64,000 nt of DNA from Apoda limacodes (Eukaryota; Arthropoda; Insecta; Lepidoptera; Limacodidae): positions 9,734,001-9,798,000 of the forward strand of contig OX291544.1 in NCBI GenBank assembly GCA_946406115.1. The letters are read 5' to 3'. Numbering within the stretch: position 1 is the first letter of the stretch; each line of letters begins with the position of its first letter. This document shows, piece by piece, positions 25,811 to 36,599 of the stretch. A model generated the notes under the pieces. The model was not told the DNA's origin, searched no databases, and worked only from the letters and a program-made list of their open reading frames with translations. Position numbers and translations under genes: made by a program.

Positions 25811-27061
25811 TTACTGGACAAAAACTTTGTAACCTTTAGTCGTATCTTCGTAGCCAACGAAGATACCTTTTTGGCTTTTACTGTCAAGTTTTCGACGCTT
25901 TTGCTTAGGTATATGAGTCCATACTTCTCCACCAAAGTAAGCTTTCAAAAACTTCAAATCAAAAGTTTTGTTGTGCCATAATTCGTACGGACCTTTTTCA
26001 ATAGCTGTACTGGTGCCTGTTCTGTTGATTATGTAGACAGCCATATTAATGGCCTCAGCCCAAAGGTCCTTCTCAACAAGTGTGTCTTTCATCATCGACC
26101 TTGCTGCTTCCATGACCGTTCGCATTTCCCTTTCGATTTTGCCATTTTGTGCTGGAGTGTAGGGGTACAGTTCTTGATGGACTACTCCAAGGTCTTCTTA
26201 CAAACTTTTGACATTTGAATTTAGAAACTCAGTACCGTTATCTGTTCGAAGAGTTTTAATGTTTCTTCCTTCATTTTTGCACAACGCAGAAAATATCTTA
26301 AGTTTTTAATGAACCTCACTCTTTTCTTTTATAAAATAAACTGTGCGAAAATGTGAGTAATCATCTTTAATAAGTAGAAAATAGCGGGAACCTCCGACAG
26401 AATTCACTTCTAGTGGTCCGCAAACATCTGCGTGTATTAATTCGCCGTTATAAGTGGTTTTCGACTCACTTTTGTAGAATGGTTTGCAATGTTTACCTTG
26501 AATGCAAGCAGTACAAAAATGTTCTTTGCTAAAACACGGACGAATAATATCGTTTGACGGCAAAACTTTTTTCACATGCGTAAAATGTTGATGTGCTTGC
26601 ATTTTGTGGTACTTGAAGAAATCACACTTGCCGTTGGAACAGCTAGACTTATTTTCTACATGTTCATTTTGTAGGCAAGTGGATTCTTCTGTACTAAAAG
26701 CTTTTTCAGTTTTTCTTAAAATCATTTTAAAAAGTTTTTCTTCTCTTTTAGCTTTAGCTACTACTGAACCTTTCTTCGAGAAGTTGCATTCGCTATTATT
26801 CGAAGTCAAAATTAGTCCTTTATCTAGGGCGCTGGTCACAGAAAATAAATAAACCTTTAAATTTGGAACATAAAGTACGTTTAGCAGGTCTACTGGAGAC
26901 CAGCTTTTACCATTCCATGACTCCATAAGAATGTTGCCTATGCCCATGGCTTTTATCTCAGTTCCATTTCCCAGCTTGATTGGGTAGTCATAGTCTATGA
27001 CCTCAAATTGATAAAAATATTCTTTACTCTTCGACATATGATTAGTACAGCCACTATCCAT
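25811..27061 (-). pseudogene. pol: copia protease-integrase region with stops
   Basis: In frame with gag. WYMDSGCTNHMS holds the aspartic-protease Asp-Ser-Gly. A GAG-pre-integrase segment follows with CTACIQGKH (zinc-binding part). The integrase core shows HADVCGPLEV (first Asp), LRTDNGTEF (second Asp) and PAQNGKIEREM (catalytic Glu). Then come AEAINMAVYIINR, GPYELW and GIFVGYEDTTKGYKVF, the usual end of the copia integrase. Stops interrupt it near 26306 and 26200, and the frame shifts around 25815 before the reverse transcriptase part. Confidence 0.9.
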
Positions 27062-27295
27062 GTACCACTGTATGCTATTTAAAGCGTCGAAAGCAACTAG
27101 GGCTGTGGCATTACTACTGCTTTTATCAAAGCTGTTTTTCTGTTGAGCTTGCTTCTTTTTAAAATAGCAGTATTTAACTATGTGGCCATACTTTTTACAA
27201 AATTAACATTGCTTATTCTTAAAGCAATCTTTTTTTAAATGACCCACTTTTCTACAGACAGTGCAAACAATGCCATTACTCACTAAAGCTGTAGT

Positions 27296-27872
27296 TTATT
27301 CAAAATTTGACTCACGTGATGCACGTTCTACCTCAACGAGAAGTCGAGAAGTTATTTCTTTGAGCGTCTGACTGTTCGCTGGGACAGATTCCCAAGCAGA
27401 TCTAAAATGCTTAAATGTTTCAGGCAAAGACATCAGTATTTTTGTAATTAACATTTTATCTGAAAGTGACTCACCAGCTGTCTTCAATTTACTTTTAATT
27501 TCTTCGAGACGTGATACAAATGCAGATATTGTATCTCCTGCCTTAAATTCACAACAAAAAAAACGTTGTTGCAACAGGTCAACACTTACTTCGGACTTTT
27601 TATCAAAAATAGATTTCAATTTGCTCCACATTTCACAGCTACTGTCGCAAGATAGAAGATGTGTTACGGAACCTGAGTCCATCCGCGTGACAATTATTTC
27701 TTGGTCTTTTGCATCTAACTGAGACCATTTCAGCTTTTCTTTTTCATTTTCTGGTTTTAATTTTTCTCCGGAGACAATATCAAAATAGCCTTTACTTTTT
27801 AACATCACAATGGTTTGGAACTTCCAAACTGCCCAATTGCCCATTGGACTTCAAAAAATTGCTCGTTGCCAT
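27296..27872 (-). pseudogene. gag: copia gag (UBN2-type) with premature stop
   Basis: The likely original start (MATSNFLKSNG, ATG at 27872-27870) is followed by a one-base frame change; the rest reads from 27844. NWAVWKFQTIVMLKSKGYFD, MWSKLKSIF and LLQQRFF..K, with FVSRLEEIKSKL and SLPETFKHF, are the standard copia gag (UBN2) landmarks. The frame stops at 27298-27296 (TAA). The same frame then continues (27295-27061) through two zinc knuckles, C-x2-C-x4-H-x4-C. The second knuckle has a stop inside it. In an active copia element gag and pol are one reading frame, so these stops are disabling. Confidence 0.9.
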
Positions 27873-28026
27873 TGTGTCAATTTTTACGTTGCTCTCCTGA
27901 CGATAAATCCCAGTTTTAGTCCTATGTGAAACAGTCTTTAGACCGACAAAAAAATGTCTTATTTACTCACGTCGGTTTTATAATAATTTCTTATTCCTGC
28001 AAGCTATGATCGCTGGGCCCATAACC

Positions 28027-28178
28027 AATAGTAATATGCCTTAGCTTGCAATATCTTATAAGATAAATAAAATATTCATAGTTCGTCAGATATTTTATTT
28101 TATACGTTACAACGACATTGAGTGATAACTGACATATATATTTTTTCTTAGTATATGGCTTTTATTGCAAAGACAACA
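28027..28178 (-). repeat. 5' LTR of the copia element
   Basis: 152 bp. On the element strand it starts TGTTGTCTTTGCAATAAAAG and is followed at once by the primer-binding site (complement of 28021-28026 and leftward). Confidence 0.93.
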
Positions 28179-28183
28179 ATTAT

Positions 28184-29375
28184 CAACTACAGACTCTGCC
28201 GAAAAAAATTACATATAAATATTTAGGAACGTCTGACTAATAATAAATAAATAATACAAGTTTATTTATGTTAACCTGACTCAAAATCTTTTTGCAAATC
28301 TTGTAAACATAACTTAACTTTGCTTAATGTTCACTTTTCCTGGTAATTTAATCATAAATCATTAAGATACGTACATGATTACCTTTATTGTCACATTCTT
28401 TAACGAACTTCAATAAATAATATAATAATTTCAAATCACGACACTGATTAAACCTTAAATCTACAAAATTCCAAATTTACGATGAGAAATATCATACATA
28501 TTTATGTATATGTTGCATAGACAAACAAAGCGAAAGACGCGCGTCAAGGTCATTTTTTTTACCCGAATTGTAAATAGATTCCGAGTCCGGTTTATATATA
28601 TTATTACTCGAGATGTTGGATACTCGGTTTTTTCAGAAATATTCCAAGTAGGGAAGATGTTGACGATTAAATTAACAACTTATGCATTGCTCCTGTATAT
28701 CTTGGTTTTCACCCGTTGAGAAAAACTTTTTAATAATGATACAAGTATCGATTGCTGCTTGTTTTTAGATGATTTCTTTTCTAATTTCAACATCTAAAAC
28801 TTTGATATATTTTTCGTATTTCTTTGAAATCATTCCAGTGGATCCGACAATTATTGAAATTATAAAAATTTGTTTATTTCAAAGTATTTTCATTTTAATT
28901 TTTAAATCGTGATATTTAGTTACCTTTCGGCCATCAAGCTGTAATCCGCATAAATTGTTAATCCACCTTTCCCCGCCTAGTACTTGGGAAGTTTTTAGTG
29001 TATCGTGCTAATTCTGCTATATATGATTTTCCATCATTATGACACTATGCCTAAGTGTGCCGTAAAGTCTCTAGCTTGTCGACGAATTTAACGGTAATTG
29101 TTGATCTTTTGAAGTCTTTTTTTACACTGAGGATACTTTTGTTGACCAATATGAACTTCGCTTGATCGAAAGATTTGCCGCGAATACTTGCTTTTTGAGT
29201 AACGACGCGAAAAGAGTCATATTACTTTATCTCATTGACTAAAGATCGCATCATAAGTGATTTTCAGCAGAATGTATGGGAGTGTAAATAATTCAACTTG
29301 ACAGTTGGAAAATTACCCTGAGCCGAGCGTCCCAGAACCACTTTTTAACTCCAACCTTGCGTTTTAGATTTTTTT
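28184..29375. other. AT-rich non-coding stretch
   Basis: No gene or repeat recognised. Confidence 0.5.
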
Positions 29376-29380
29376 TTTAT

Positions 29381-30165
29381 ACCACCAAGGCAAACAAGCT
29401 TCAATTCCGCCTGATGGTAAGCGGTCACCGTAACCTATGAACGCTTGCAACACTAGGGGTATGCCTTGCGCGTTGCCTTCAAAAATCAAATAACTTCTTT
29501 CTTGAAGAACCCCATACTGTAGTACATAAAGAAAACCTTGGCAGGGAGCTCATTCCACAACCCAAGCGTTCGAGGGAGGAAGTTTCTCTGAAACCGTACT
29601 ATATATGACCATTTCGGTTCTCAAGTATGAGAATGAATTCCCTGCCGATGGCGAGCAGTGCGATGGTAGAAAGTAGCCGTGGGCATAATTTCGAACAATT
29701 TCTCAGAACACATCTCATTGTGCAAGCGGTAGAACACACACAGGGAGGTAAAGTCTCTCCTCAGACTTAAGGGTTCGATACGGCAAGTGAGTTTCGGTTC
29801 GTCGACAATTCTCACAGCCCGTCGTTGAACCGAGTCAAAAGGGCCAAGCTGGTATCCAGATGCACCCGCCTAGAGATGGCAGCAGTACTCCATATAGGCC
29901 GAACTTGCGACTTGGAAAGCAGCAACCTTGCTCCGAAGTGAAGTACTGCCTCGCTCTGTTGAGTAGGGCGTGTTCTAAAATTGTGGGACCACAGTGAATG
30001 GGGTTTTCTTAGCGGTGAACGCGCAGACTTTTGTCTTTGTAGGGTTGAATCGGATCAAGTTTTTCCGTCCCCAGTCAAAGACCTTAGACAGAGTGGTCTT
30101 GATTTGAGATACAAGTTCTCCGCGCTTTTCCTCTACAACGGAACGAGGGATGCATTTTCATCTGG
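29381..30165 (-). mobile_element. CR1/Jockey-like LINE, reverse-transcriptase end plus 3' UTR (copy C)
   Basis: The longest tail copy in the window. On the minus strand it reads [19 protein letters not shown] (reverse-transcriptase palm/thumb), a deletion, then SSAYMEYCCHLWAGAPGYQL, RIVDEPKLTCRIEPLSLRRD and [20 protein letters not shown], ending in the ORF2 C-terminus and 3' UTR. The 3' UTR is the AAGGCAAACAAGC repeat scattered through the window. It therefore shows which element those fragments come from. The first part is homologous to 51700-52441. Confidence 0.88.
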
Positions 30166-30274
30166 TATTCAGCAATAAGCAGAGTAATACATGCGAAAGG
30201 ACTAGATATATTGTTTGTCAAGGTTTTGTATAAATTGTTTGAAATATAACGATAATTATTTGGGAGTGTCAGAA

Positions 30275-30560
30275 ATAGTCAAGCCGCCTGGAACTTTATA
30301 TATCGAAAACGCTGCCTTATCCCTTTGAGATATAACAAAACAATGTAAGCTGAGATATTCTTATAAGTCCCTCAATATCTCAAATGCTGAGCGCGCGTCT
30401 CCGCCCACGTTATATAAAGTGAAGTCCACGCGGACCGATTTAGATAAAATTTAGTATAGAGATAATTTAAGACCCGGGGAAGGACATAGGCTACCTTTCT
30501 TTTCGCTGTTGAGCACGGGTCTCCGCCCACACGATATAAAGTGTAATCTAAATTATGTAC
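30275..30560. repeat. Direct duplication of a ~37-bp segment in a dispersed repeat
   Basis: TGAGCGCGCGTCTCCGCCCA (30387) then CGTTATATAAAGTG is repeated as TGAGCACGGGTCTCCGCCCA (30509) then CACGATATAAAGTG. Between them, CACGCGGACCG and GAAGGACATAGGCTACC resemble a common lepidopteran repeat. Confidence 0.6.
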
Positions 30561-30569
30561 ACAGGCATA

Positions 30570-32330
30570 GCAAGATGTTGCGCGATTGCAACGAAGTGGC
30601 AAAAGCGCAGAATAGATAACAATCTTAGAGAAGGAATCCCTCTGATTGGCCAATTTGAATCTGATCAACAATTCATGGCGTGGAATTGTATAATAACTTT
30701 GAGTATAGTTTGTATTTTTGCCACCAGAGGGCCAGCAATTTTTGATCTGTTCCGAGCCACATTTGAATGCCGAATCTTACATTACATCAACAAAAGCTGC
30801 TCTGATTAACAATTGTCATCGGATCAACAATTATCTTGCCGAGTGAAGATATCTATAAATATATAAAAACACGAGTATATGTATTTACTAATTGTGCGGA
30901 AAAACCTATTTCTGTGGAAATTCTTGATCGTAATAAAAAGTATCATAGGTATTGATATTAGGCTTAGTCTACCACTGTGTCAAATTAAATTAAAATCAGT
31001 TTAATAATTTATACGTGGCTTACTAACAAACATCGAAACACTTTCACGAAATTTCACATTTATTCATTGGTGAGGTACCTAAACATTACTAAGTTATTAA
31101 AATAGACAGAAACAGGCTTATATTCTTAGAAGGTGGAATAATAAAGGAGCATGGTCTGGAGAAACACTGAATAAATGACGAGGCAGCTTAACGAGGCCAA
31201 ACAATAAATCAAGTACTCGAAATTCAAAGAAAATCAGAGACCAATCGATACGAACGGTGAATATTACTGTGAAGATGTGCTAAAGTGTAAATATTCTTTA
31301 GAAAAAACTGCGGAAAAATTTAGTTGTTTCCGATTTTGTCACTACTGACTTTCCACGAACGTTTTTAGACGATAGGCATCTTGCTTGATCGCGGCAGTAC
31401 ACGGATTTTTTTGATTCGTTAAGGTTTTATATAGGTCATTTTTTTAACATAGCTTATTAAATTACGTTGGGGTGACTGCTTTAGTAAAGAGAGCTAGAAA
31501 ACTCTTAAAATCGAGTGACTACTAACACAATAGCGTCCGGCAATCCCTGGTGGGTCAGCGTGGACTATGCTCCAAGCCTTCTTTTTACAAGGAAATGTCT
31601 GCACTCTTACAGTGGGAACATAACAACCAGAAAAAGCACAAGTACACATTGCTTTGGCCATGAACTAGGAAACCCTGTAGGTTTTATGTTGACCAATACA
31701 TAACAATAACACGAACAGAACCCAGGAACCTCGTGGTGGTATTATATTGTAACCAATATACCAACAGTTCGAGATGTAGGTGATCTATCTTGTTTTATTC
31801 AGATTGTGATAAAGTAGTAGAGTAGTAGTAGAGTAAGTTTAGCGAATACGACTCTGGCTATTGTAATTACGCTTTTTCCGTAGCCTCATTAATGGACCAA
31901 TCAATAGGACCACGAGTTACGGCTGTTACTATTATATTTACCTTCAATCAAAATATTTATGTTTAACTGAATGAAAGGAGTTTGCTGAAACCCACGCTTT
32001 GTACAAGTATGTTTGTACACTTTACCCACGTAGGCGTCGTTGGGTATTTTAGTTTTACATGTTTTATCCGCTTACCCTTTTACCTATTTCAAGACAGTAA
32101 CAATATGTGTTTATCATTACTATGTCAAGGAATAACATTGTCAATACATATAATATTTACATGTTCTCTATGTTGAAAAAATATTGTCAGACAATTATGT
32201 GCAATCATTAGCAAATCTTTAACTAATTTGTAGTTTTTATATTAGGCCAAACGGCAAAAACTAACATTAGGCACATATGTATATATAACCGTATCTTAAA
32301 TTGCACTTACCTTAACACAGCTTAAACATT
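30570..32330. other. Non-coding stretch
   Basis: No gene or clear repeat. An AGTAGT-rich patch lies near 31813-31836. A short segment at 31545-31580 (GTGGGTCAGCGTGGACTATG) is the inverse of a motif in the repeat at 50085-50399. Confidence 0.5.
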
Positions 32331-32336
32331 AATATC

Positions 32337-32555
32337 ATTCATACAGCCGGCTGTCGAAGGCCTCTAAACAGAGCAATCGTGAGGTGCGGTGTGCGGTGAG
32401 ACTGGGATCTGAAGGTTCCCGACTAGCTTATGTTTTCATATATGGCTAGTCAGTAGCTGTCGAGCCAATCATATTTTTTGGTCGGTGCGCAATGCATGTC
32501 CAGACGTTGTCGGAATTTTCATTTAACACCAAACGCGATGACTGACAGTATGAAT
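32337..32555. repeat. ~215-bp dispersed element with ATTCATACAG ends (copy 1)
   Basis: Begins ATTCATACAGCCGGCTGTCG and ends GATGACTGACAGTATGAAT; the outer ten bases are inverted repeats. It matches 62211-62413 through GTGAGGTGC, GTGAGAC, CTTATGTT and ATATGGCTAGT. The inverted ends suggest a short DNA transposon derivative. No target-site duplication was settled. Confidence 0.65.
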
Positions 32556-32682
32556 AAAATAAATTATTATGTTGTGCTACCAGATGACTTTAGACTCAAG
32601 TACTTCATATAAATATCAACTTGCCATCTTTACCTGTTCCTGAGAACTTTTACTCAAGATATCTTGACAGATCGACAGTAAG

Positions 32683-32983
32683 TAGCGCTTGTACAATGGG
32701 ATGTGTTCTGAGGAATTGTTCGAAATTATGCCCACGGCTACTTTCTACCATCGCACCGCTCGCCATCGACAGGAAATTCATTCTCACACTCTAGAACCGA
32801 AATGGTCGCGTACAGTACGGGTTGTGGAATGAGCTACCTGCCAAGGTTTTCTCTAAGGACTACAGTATGGGGTTCTTCAAGAAAAAAGTTATTGGATTTT
32901 TGAAGGGTCGGCAACGCGCGAGTGATACCCCTGGTGTAACAAGCGTCCATAGGCCACGGTGACCGCTTATCACCTAAGTGGCT
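32683..32983 (+). mobile_element. CR1/Jockey-like LINE, ORF2 end plus 3' UTR (copy D)
   Basis: Plus-strand copy: CTTGTACAATGGGATGTGTT, AATTATGCCCACGGCTACTT, GAATTCCTGTCGATGGCGAG-like sequence in inverse, then GGGTTCTTCAAGAAAAAAG and GCGTCCATAGGCCACGGTGA. It begins in the same region as the end of 51700-52441. Confidence 0.82.
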
Positions 32984-32999
32984 TGAAAAAAAAAGTCCA

Positions 33000-33670
33000 T
33001 CCGTTTATAAGGGTTCGTTTTTTTTCTTGCCGTGCATTATCCTAAAATAAATTTTATGAGAAACGCAGACTAAGTTGCACGGTAACGCCTAACAAAAAGA
33101 CTAAAAAAGCAATATTTTGTTGAAAGGGTTCTGCGATAAAAAAGTTTGAGAAAGGCTGATCTAGATAAATATAAGAGAAGGTAATGATATCGTAAGACTA
33201 GGGGGCAAAGTCACGACGCAGTGATTGTATTGTATAAGATGGTCCAATCACCTCTGCGGTATTTGGACTTCCAAACTTGCAGCTGCAGTACAGTGACCTC
33301 GTGCGTACGCGAGGGGCGGGGGGAAATGAACTAGGTCAGGGCCCCCTACTTTTCGTTCACCCCCAACCCTCGCCACCCCCGACCGATCGACCGAGAATTT
33401 TAATCTAACGCATTCATAGGAATACAAAATGCTCTTATGTCTGGGGAAGGATATCGGATTTTAAATTAGGTCACATACTGCGTGGGTGGTGACCTAACAT
33501 TATGAAAATTTCATATTTTAGATCGGAGAAATGATAGAAATAATGTGATCAAAAATTAGTCTTTTTTCTGTAAATTAAGACATAGTGGAATTTGATGTTA
33601 TTATTGTTGCTTCATCTGTATCCGTAGGGCAAAACCTTAAAGAAAGAAGGCTTAAGTTATAATCTACATG
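33000..33670. other. Non-coding stretch with a C-rich patch
   Basis: A G/C-rich patch lies at 33290-33395 (GAGGGGCGGGGGGAAATG, CACCCCCAACCCTCG). No gene recognised. Confidence 0.45.
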
Positions 33671-33687
33671 CTGACATTTTTTTTTTA

Positions 33688-34070
33688 ATACTACCATGGT
33701 GGCAAACAAGTTAACGGCCCGCCTGATAAGAAGCCTATAGACGCGTGCATCACCTGGTGCATTACTTATGGTGTGCAACACAGGGTTACCGACCCTTTAA
33801 AAATCGAATCAATTCTTTCTTGAAGAAGCCCATACTGTAGTTCCTAGAGTTAACATCGGCAGGGAGCTTATTTAAGAATCTACGCGTCAACGGAAGAAAG
33901 TACCTCTAAAACCGTTCTGTGCGTGACGTGAGGTTCCAAGGTGTAAGGATGTACTCCCTATAGGGCCTGTAGTTGGCTAGGAGTACGATGATAGTTAGTA
34001 GCGATGGGCTTCATTTCAAACAATTCCTTAGAATACAATCCACTATACAAAGGGTAGAAGGTCGAGCTAT
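33688..34070 (-). mobile_element. CR1/Jockey-like LINE, 3' end fragment (copy E)
   Basis: GGTGGCAAACAAGTTAACGG, GAAGCCCATACTGTAGTTCC and CAGGGAGCTTATTTAAGAAT align with copy C out to the C-terminal coding part (TTTCAAACAATTCCTTAGAA). Confidence 0.82.
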
Positions 34071-34456
34071 TAGCCACTTGGTTGTCAGGAGTTTAAAGTG
34101 TTAGCAGAGTTAGCAGTCCGTTAAGCAAAGATTTTCTGGGCAAAAGGTGGTCACCTATCTAAGTACTGACTGCGCCTGACGGTCACGTTGTACATGTAAG
34201 TTTGTAATTGCAACAAAATACGTTTTTATGTAATTAAACAACAAAGGAACGATTTCCTTAACTTGTGCCGTGAGAATTTGCTTGTTGATAATGTCAAGAC
34301 AGGACAATAAAAAGTACCTGAGTTTTGATGAGTGAGAGTTTTGCGAGTATCAAAACATGTGACATAAATAGCCATATCTTATATCATCAAGTATTTATAG
34401 TCAAGTTGACTATTTTACTTTTACCCTTTCAAGAGATAGTCGATCTTAGTATTTAA

Positions 34457-34835
34457 GAGGATACACTTCGCGGCGCCTCGCAGCGGGATTCATATAAACG
34501 AATTTCTCATTTGTTTTTTACGTTTACTGATCAATCACTGTGAAATTTCTGAGTCATAATCCCAAGCCGAATAACTAGGTCTGTGGTTTTTCCAAAATCT
34601 TGTAAAACGTTCTATCAACTAGAAATCTTTTTTAAAACCATTTGTATGAAAAACTAGAATCCTGTATAACTTTTGAACTATAAAATTTTATAGAAAACTA
34701 GCACACTGCAGGCCTAGATATTTATTACTAGAACATGTCTTCAAAATTTCGTGGTGTTTGATCAACAAGTGTCAAAAATAAGTGAGAAATTCGTTTGTAT
34801 GAAGCCCGCTGCGAGGCGCCGCGAAGTGTATCCTC
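34457..34835. mobile_element. MITE with TTAA target-site duplication, GAGGATAC family (copy 1)
   Basis: 379 bp flanked by TTAA at 34453-34456 and 34836-34839. The terminal inverted repeats run ~55 bp with about two mismatches in the first 45, starting GAGGATACACTTCGCGGCGC. The interior is AT-rich and non-coding. A second copy lies at 49271-49577. TTAA duplications are the mark of piggyBac-type insertion; the ends are not the usual piggyBac ones, so the family assignment is open. Confidence 0.88.
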
Positions 34836-35357
34836 TTAATATTGGTTTTAACTAGTGATTCGTCAATGATGACAGGTAAAATCTCACCCTAATGAAAATA
34901 TGAGGCGACTTGACTTACCTCCATAGGTGTTGTTCTGTACCTAAATGGATCTCGTCTGTCTGTCCTATGTCTTCTAAGGGGACGTAAGGGTGCCCTAAAT
35001 TATAGCTTTAACTGTGAGAGGACATAAAAGGTAGGGACAAGATCTAACTTAAATTATTGTAATACAGAATAGAAAAATACAACCTAATGTTCGTGGCGTC
35101 AGAATCTCACTAAACAATGGAACATCACTTTTACTCTTTAAACCCTTTTATATAATTAGCAAAAACACTTTTCTGAGAAAAAAGGTTATTTTAATTCTGT
35201 AGACTAATAACAACTACAAGCAGAGTGTTGCCAGAAGCAAAATAGGTTGCGTTCGAAACCTAGGCGCGGCCATGATAGCAATGGCACAAAACAACTAGAT
35301 ATTTCTGAGAAAATGATCTTGACTGACAAACGGACCGATGACAAAGTAAACTTATAA

Positions 35358-35577
35358 GGCTGGGTTGCATCAACTAACTTTAACGTTATCCAGTCGTTAC
35401 ACATGGGAGACTGTATGAAAATTTGCATAGTCAGCTATTTTTAAACTTAACTGGCCCGTCGCAGTTCAGCAAACCACTAGCTGGTTAACTTTACGAATAG
35501 CTTAGGACAGAAATTTCCATACGATCTTTCATTTTTGGCGACTGGGTAACGTCAAAGTTATTAGGTGCAACCCAGCC
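35358..35577. mobile_element. PIF/Harbinger-like MITE with TAA target-site duplication
   Basis: 220 bp with inverted ends starting GGCTGGGTTGCA and ending TGCAACCCAGCC. The arms extend about 38 bp (TAACTTTAACGTTA(T)CC.AGTCG). TAA flanks both sides (35355-35357, 35578-35580). A three-base TWA duplication and GG(G) ends fit PIF/Harbinger. A half copy is at 13221-13269. Confidence 0.82.
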
Positions 35578-35940
35578 TAAGTGTTCCGTTTTGTCTTTTT
35601 GACAGAACCCTAAAAATACATGCAAACCTAAAAAATAATTTTGTAAAGAAATCGCGTGAACATAGAAATGTCAGCAACATTTCCATCTTCATGAAATCCT
35701 TTTAAAAACACTCCAATGTGCCAAGGTTTATATAATATGAACAATCATCCATTGTTGTATGTTAAGATAAAAACTATATTACTTTTATTACGTTACGTGC
35801 GTCAATATACTCGTAATAAAAACATAGATCGATTGAACTTTGTAACTTACTTATCTCAATTGAAAGTGACAGTCAAGTGCAAGTCACACTGCCATGGTGA
35901 CGAGTCCGCACAAAAATCTCAAACTGTTATATATATTATT

Positions 35941-36008
35941 ATACCACTAAGGTGGCAAACAAGCACACGGTCCGCCTGATGGCAAGCGGTCACCGTGGCC
36001 TATAGACT
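35941..36008 (-). mobile_element. CR1/Jockey-like LINE, 3' UTR scrap (copy F)
   Basis: ACCACTAAGGTGGCAAACAA, GGTCCGCCTGATGGCAAGCG and CACCGTGGCCTATAGAC match the LINE 3' UTR, then homology stops. Confidence 0.85.
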
Positions 36009-36027
36009 TTTACTTATAGGAAGATAG

Positions 36028-36124
36028 ATAAAATTTTGGACGTTTTTAAGTGCTGGTTATATAAATAATTACATTAAGGTAATATTTTGGACGGTTTTTA
36101 GTGCTAGTTATATAAATTATTAGA
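36028..36124. repeat. ~50-bp imperfect tandem duplication
   Basis: ATTTTGGACGTTTTTAAGTG then CTGGTTATATAAATAATTA (36032) is repeated as ATTTTGGACGGTTTTTAGTG then CTAGTTATATAAATTATTA (36082). Confidence 0.75.
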
Positions 36125-36538
36125 TTACACTATCTAATTTTGTATTTATCATAGCTACTTCTTGTTTATTTGTTGGCGCACAATACTTAAACTACTAATC
36201 AGATTTTTGAAAAGGAAAATTGTCATCACGATAAGATACGATGGCTATATGACGTCATCTGAAATCCAACATGGCGGATATAATTTGTAAGTTTAATACT
36301 TGGAGCCATAAAAAAATCACAAAAATATCGAGTTTGGTATCAAATGAAAAGTGTTACTTTTAAAATATTATAAAAATTTGTAAAATTTAAATTTATTATG
36401 TATGTATATTAAAAATGTATAATTTAGCAGTAAATGTAGATGTATGAGCTTGGGCAAATGCTCCCTTGTGGCTAAAGTTCATCATATTTTCGCGAATGAG
36501 GTGTCGTTGTCTTAGTAGTTCGAGTGTCAAGTGTGTAA

Positions 36539-36560
36539 GGTGGCAAACAAGCATACGGTC
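36539..36560 (-). mobile_element. CR1/Jockey-like LINE, 3' UTR scrap (copy G)
   Basis: Only AAGGTGGCAAACAAGC plus ATACGGTC remains. Confidence 0.6.
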
Positions 36561-36599
36561 GTCGAGTTTCAGTTTTTAGACATCCACCGGTACGAGTAT

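Larger units (their letters stand above)
24463..28178 (-). mobile_element. Ty1/copia LTR retrotransposon, defective, with target-site duplication
   Basis: A complete insertion by its ends but not by its content. The LTRs (24463-24607 and 28027-28178) start TGTTGTC and end TATT on the element strand. ATTAT flanks both sides (24458-24462 and 28179-28183). Directly inside the 5' LTR (element orientation) is GGTTATGGGCCCAGC, the copia-type primer-binding site. The interior encodes gag, zinc knuckles, protease, integrase and parts of reverse transcriptase and RNase H. About 150 residues of reverse transcriptase and the RNase H C-terminus are missing, and several stops and a frameshift are present. 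It cannot move unaided. The two LTRs differ by about six substitutions and two short indels. Confidence 0.95.
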
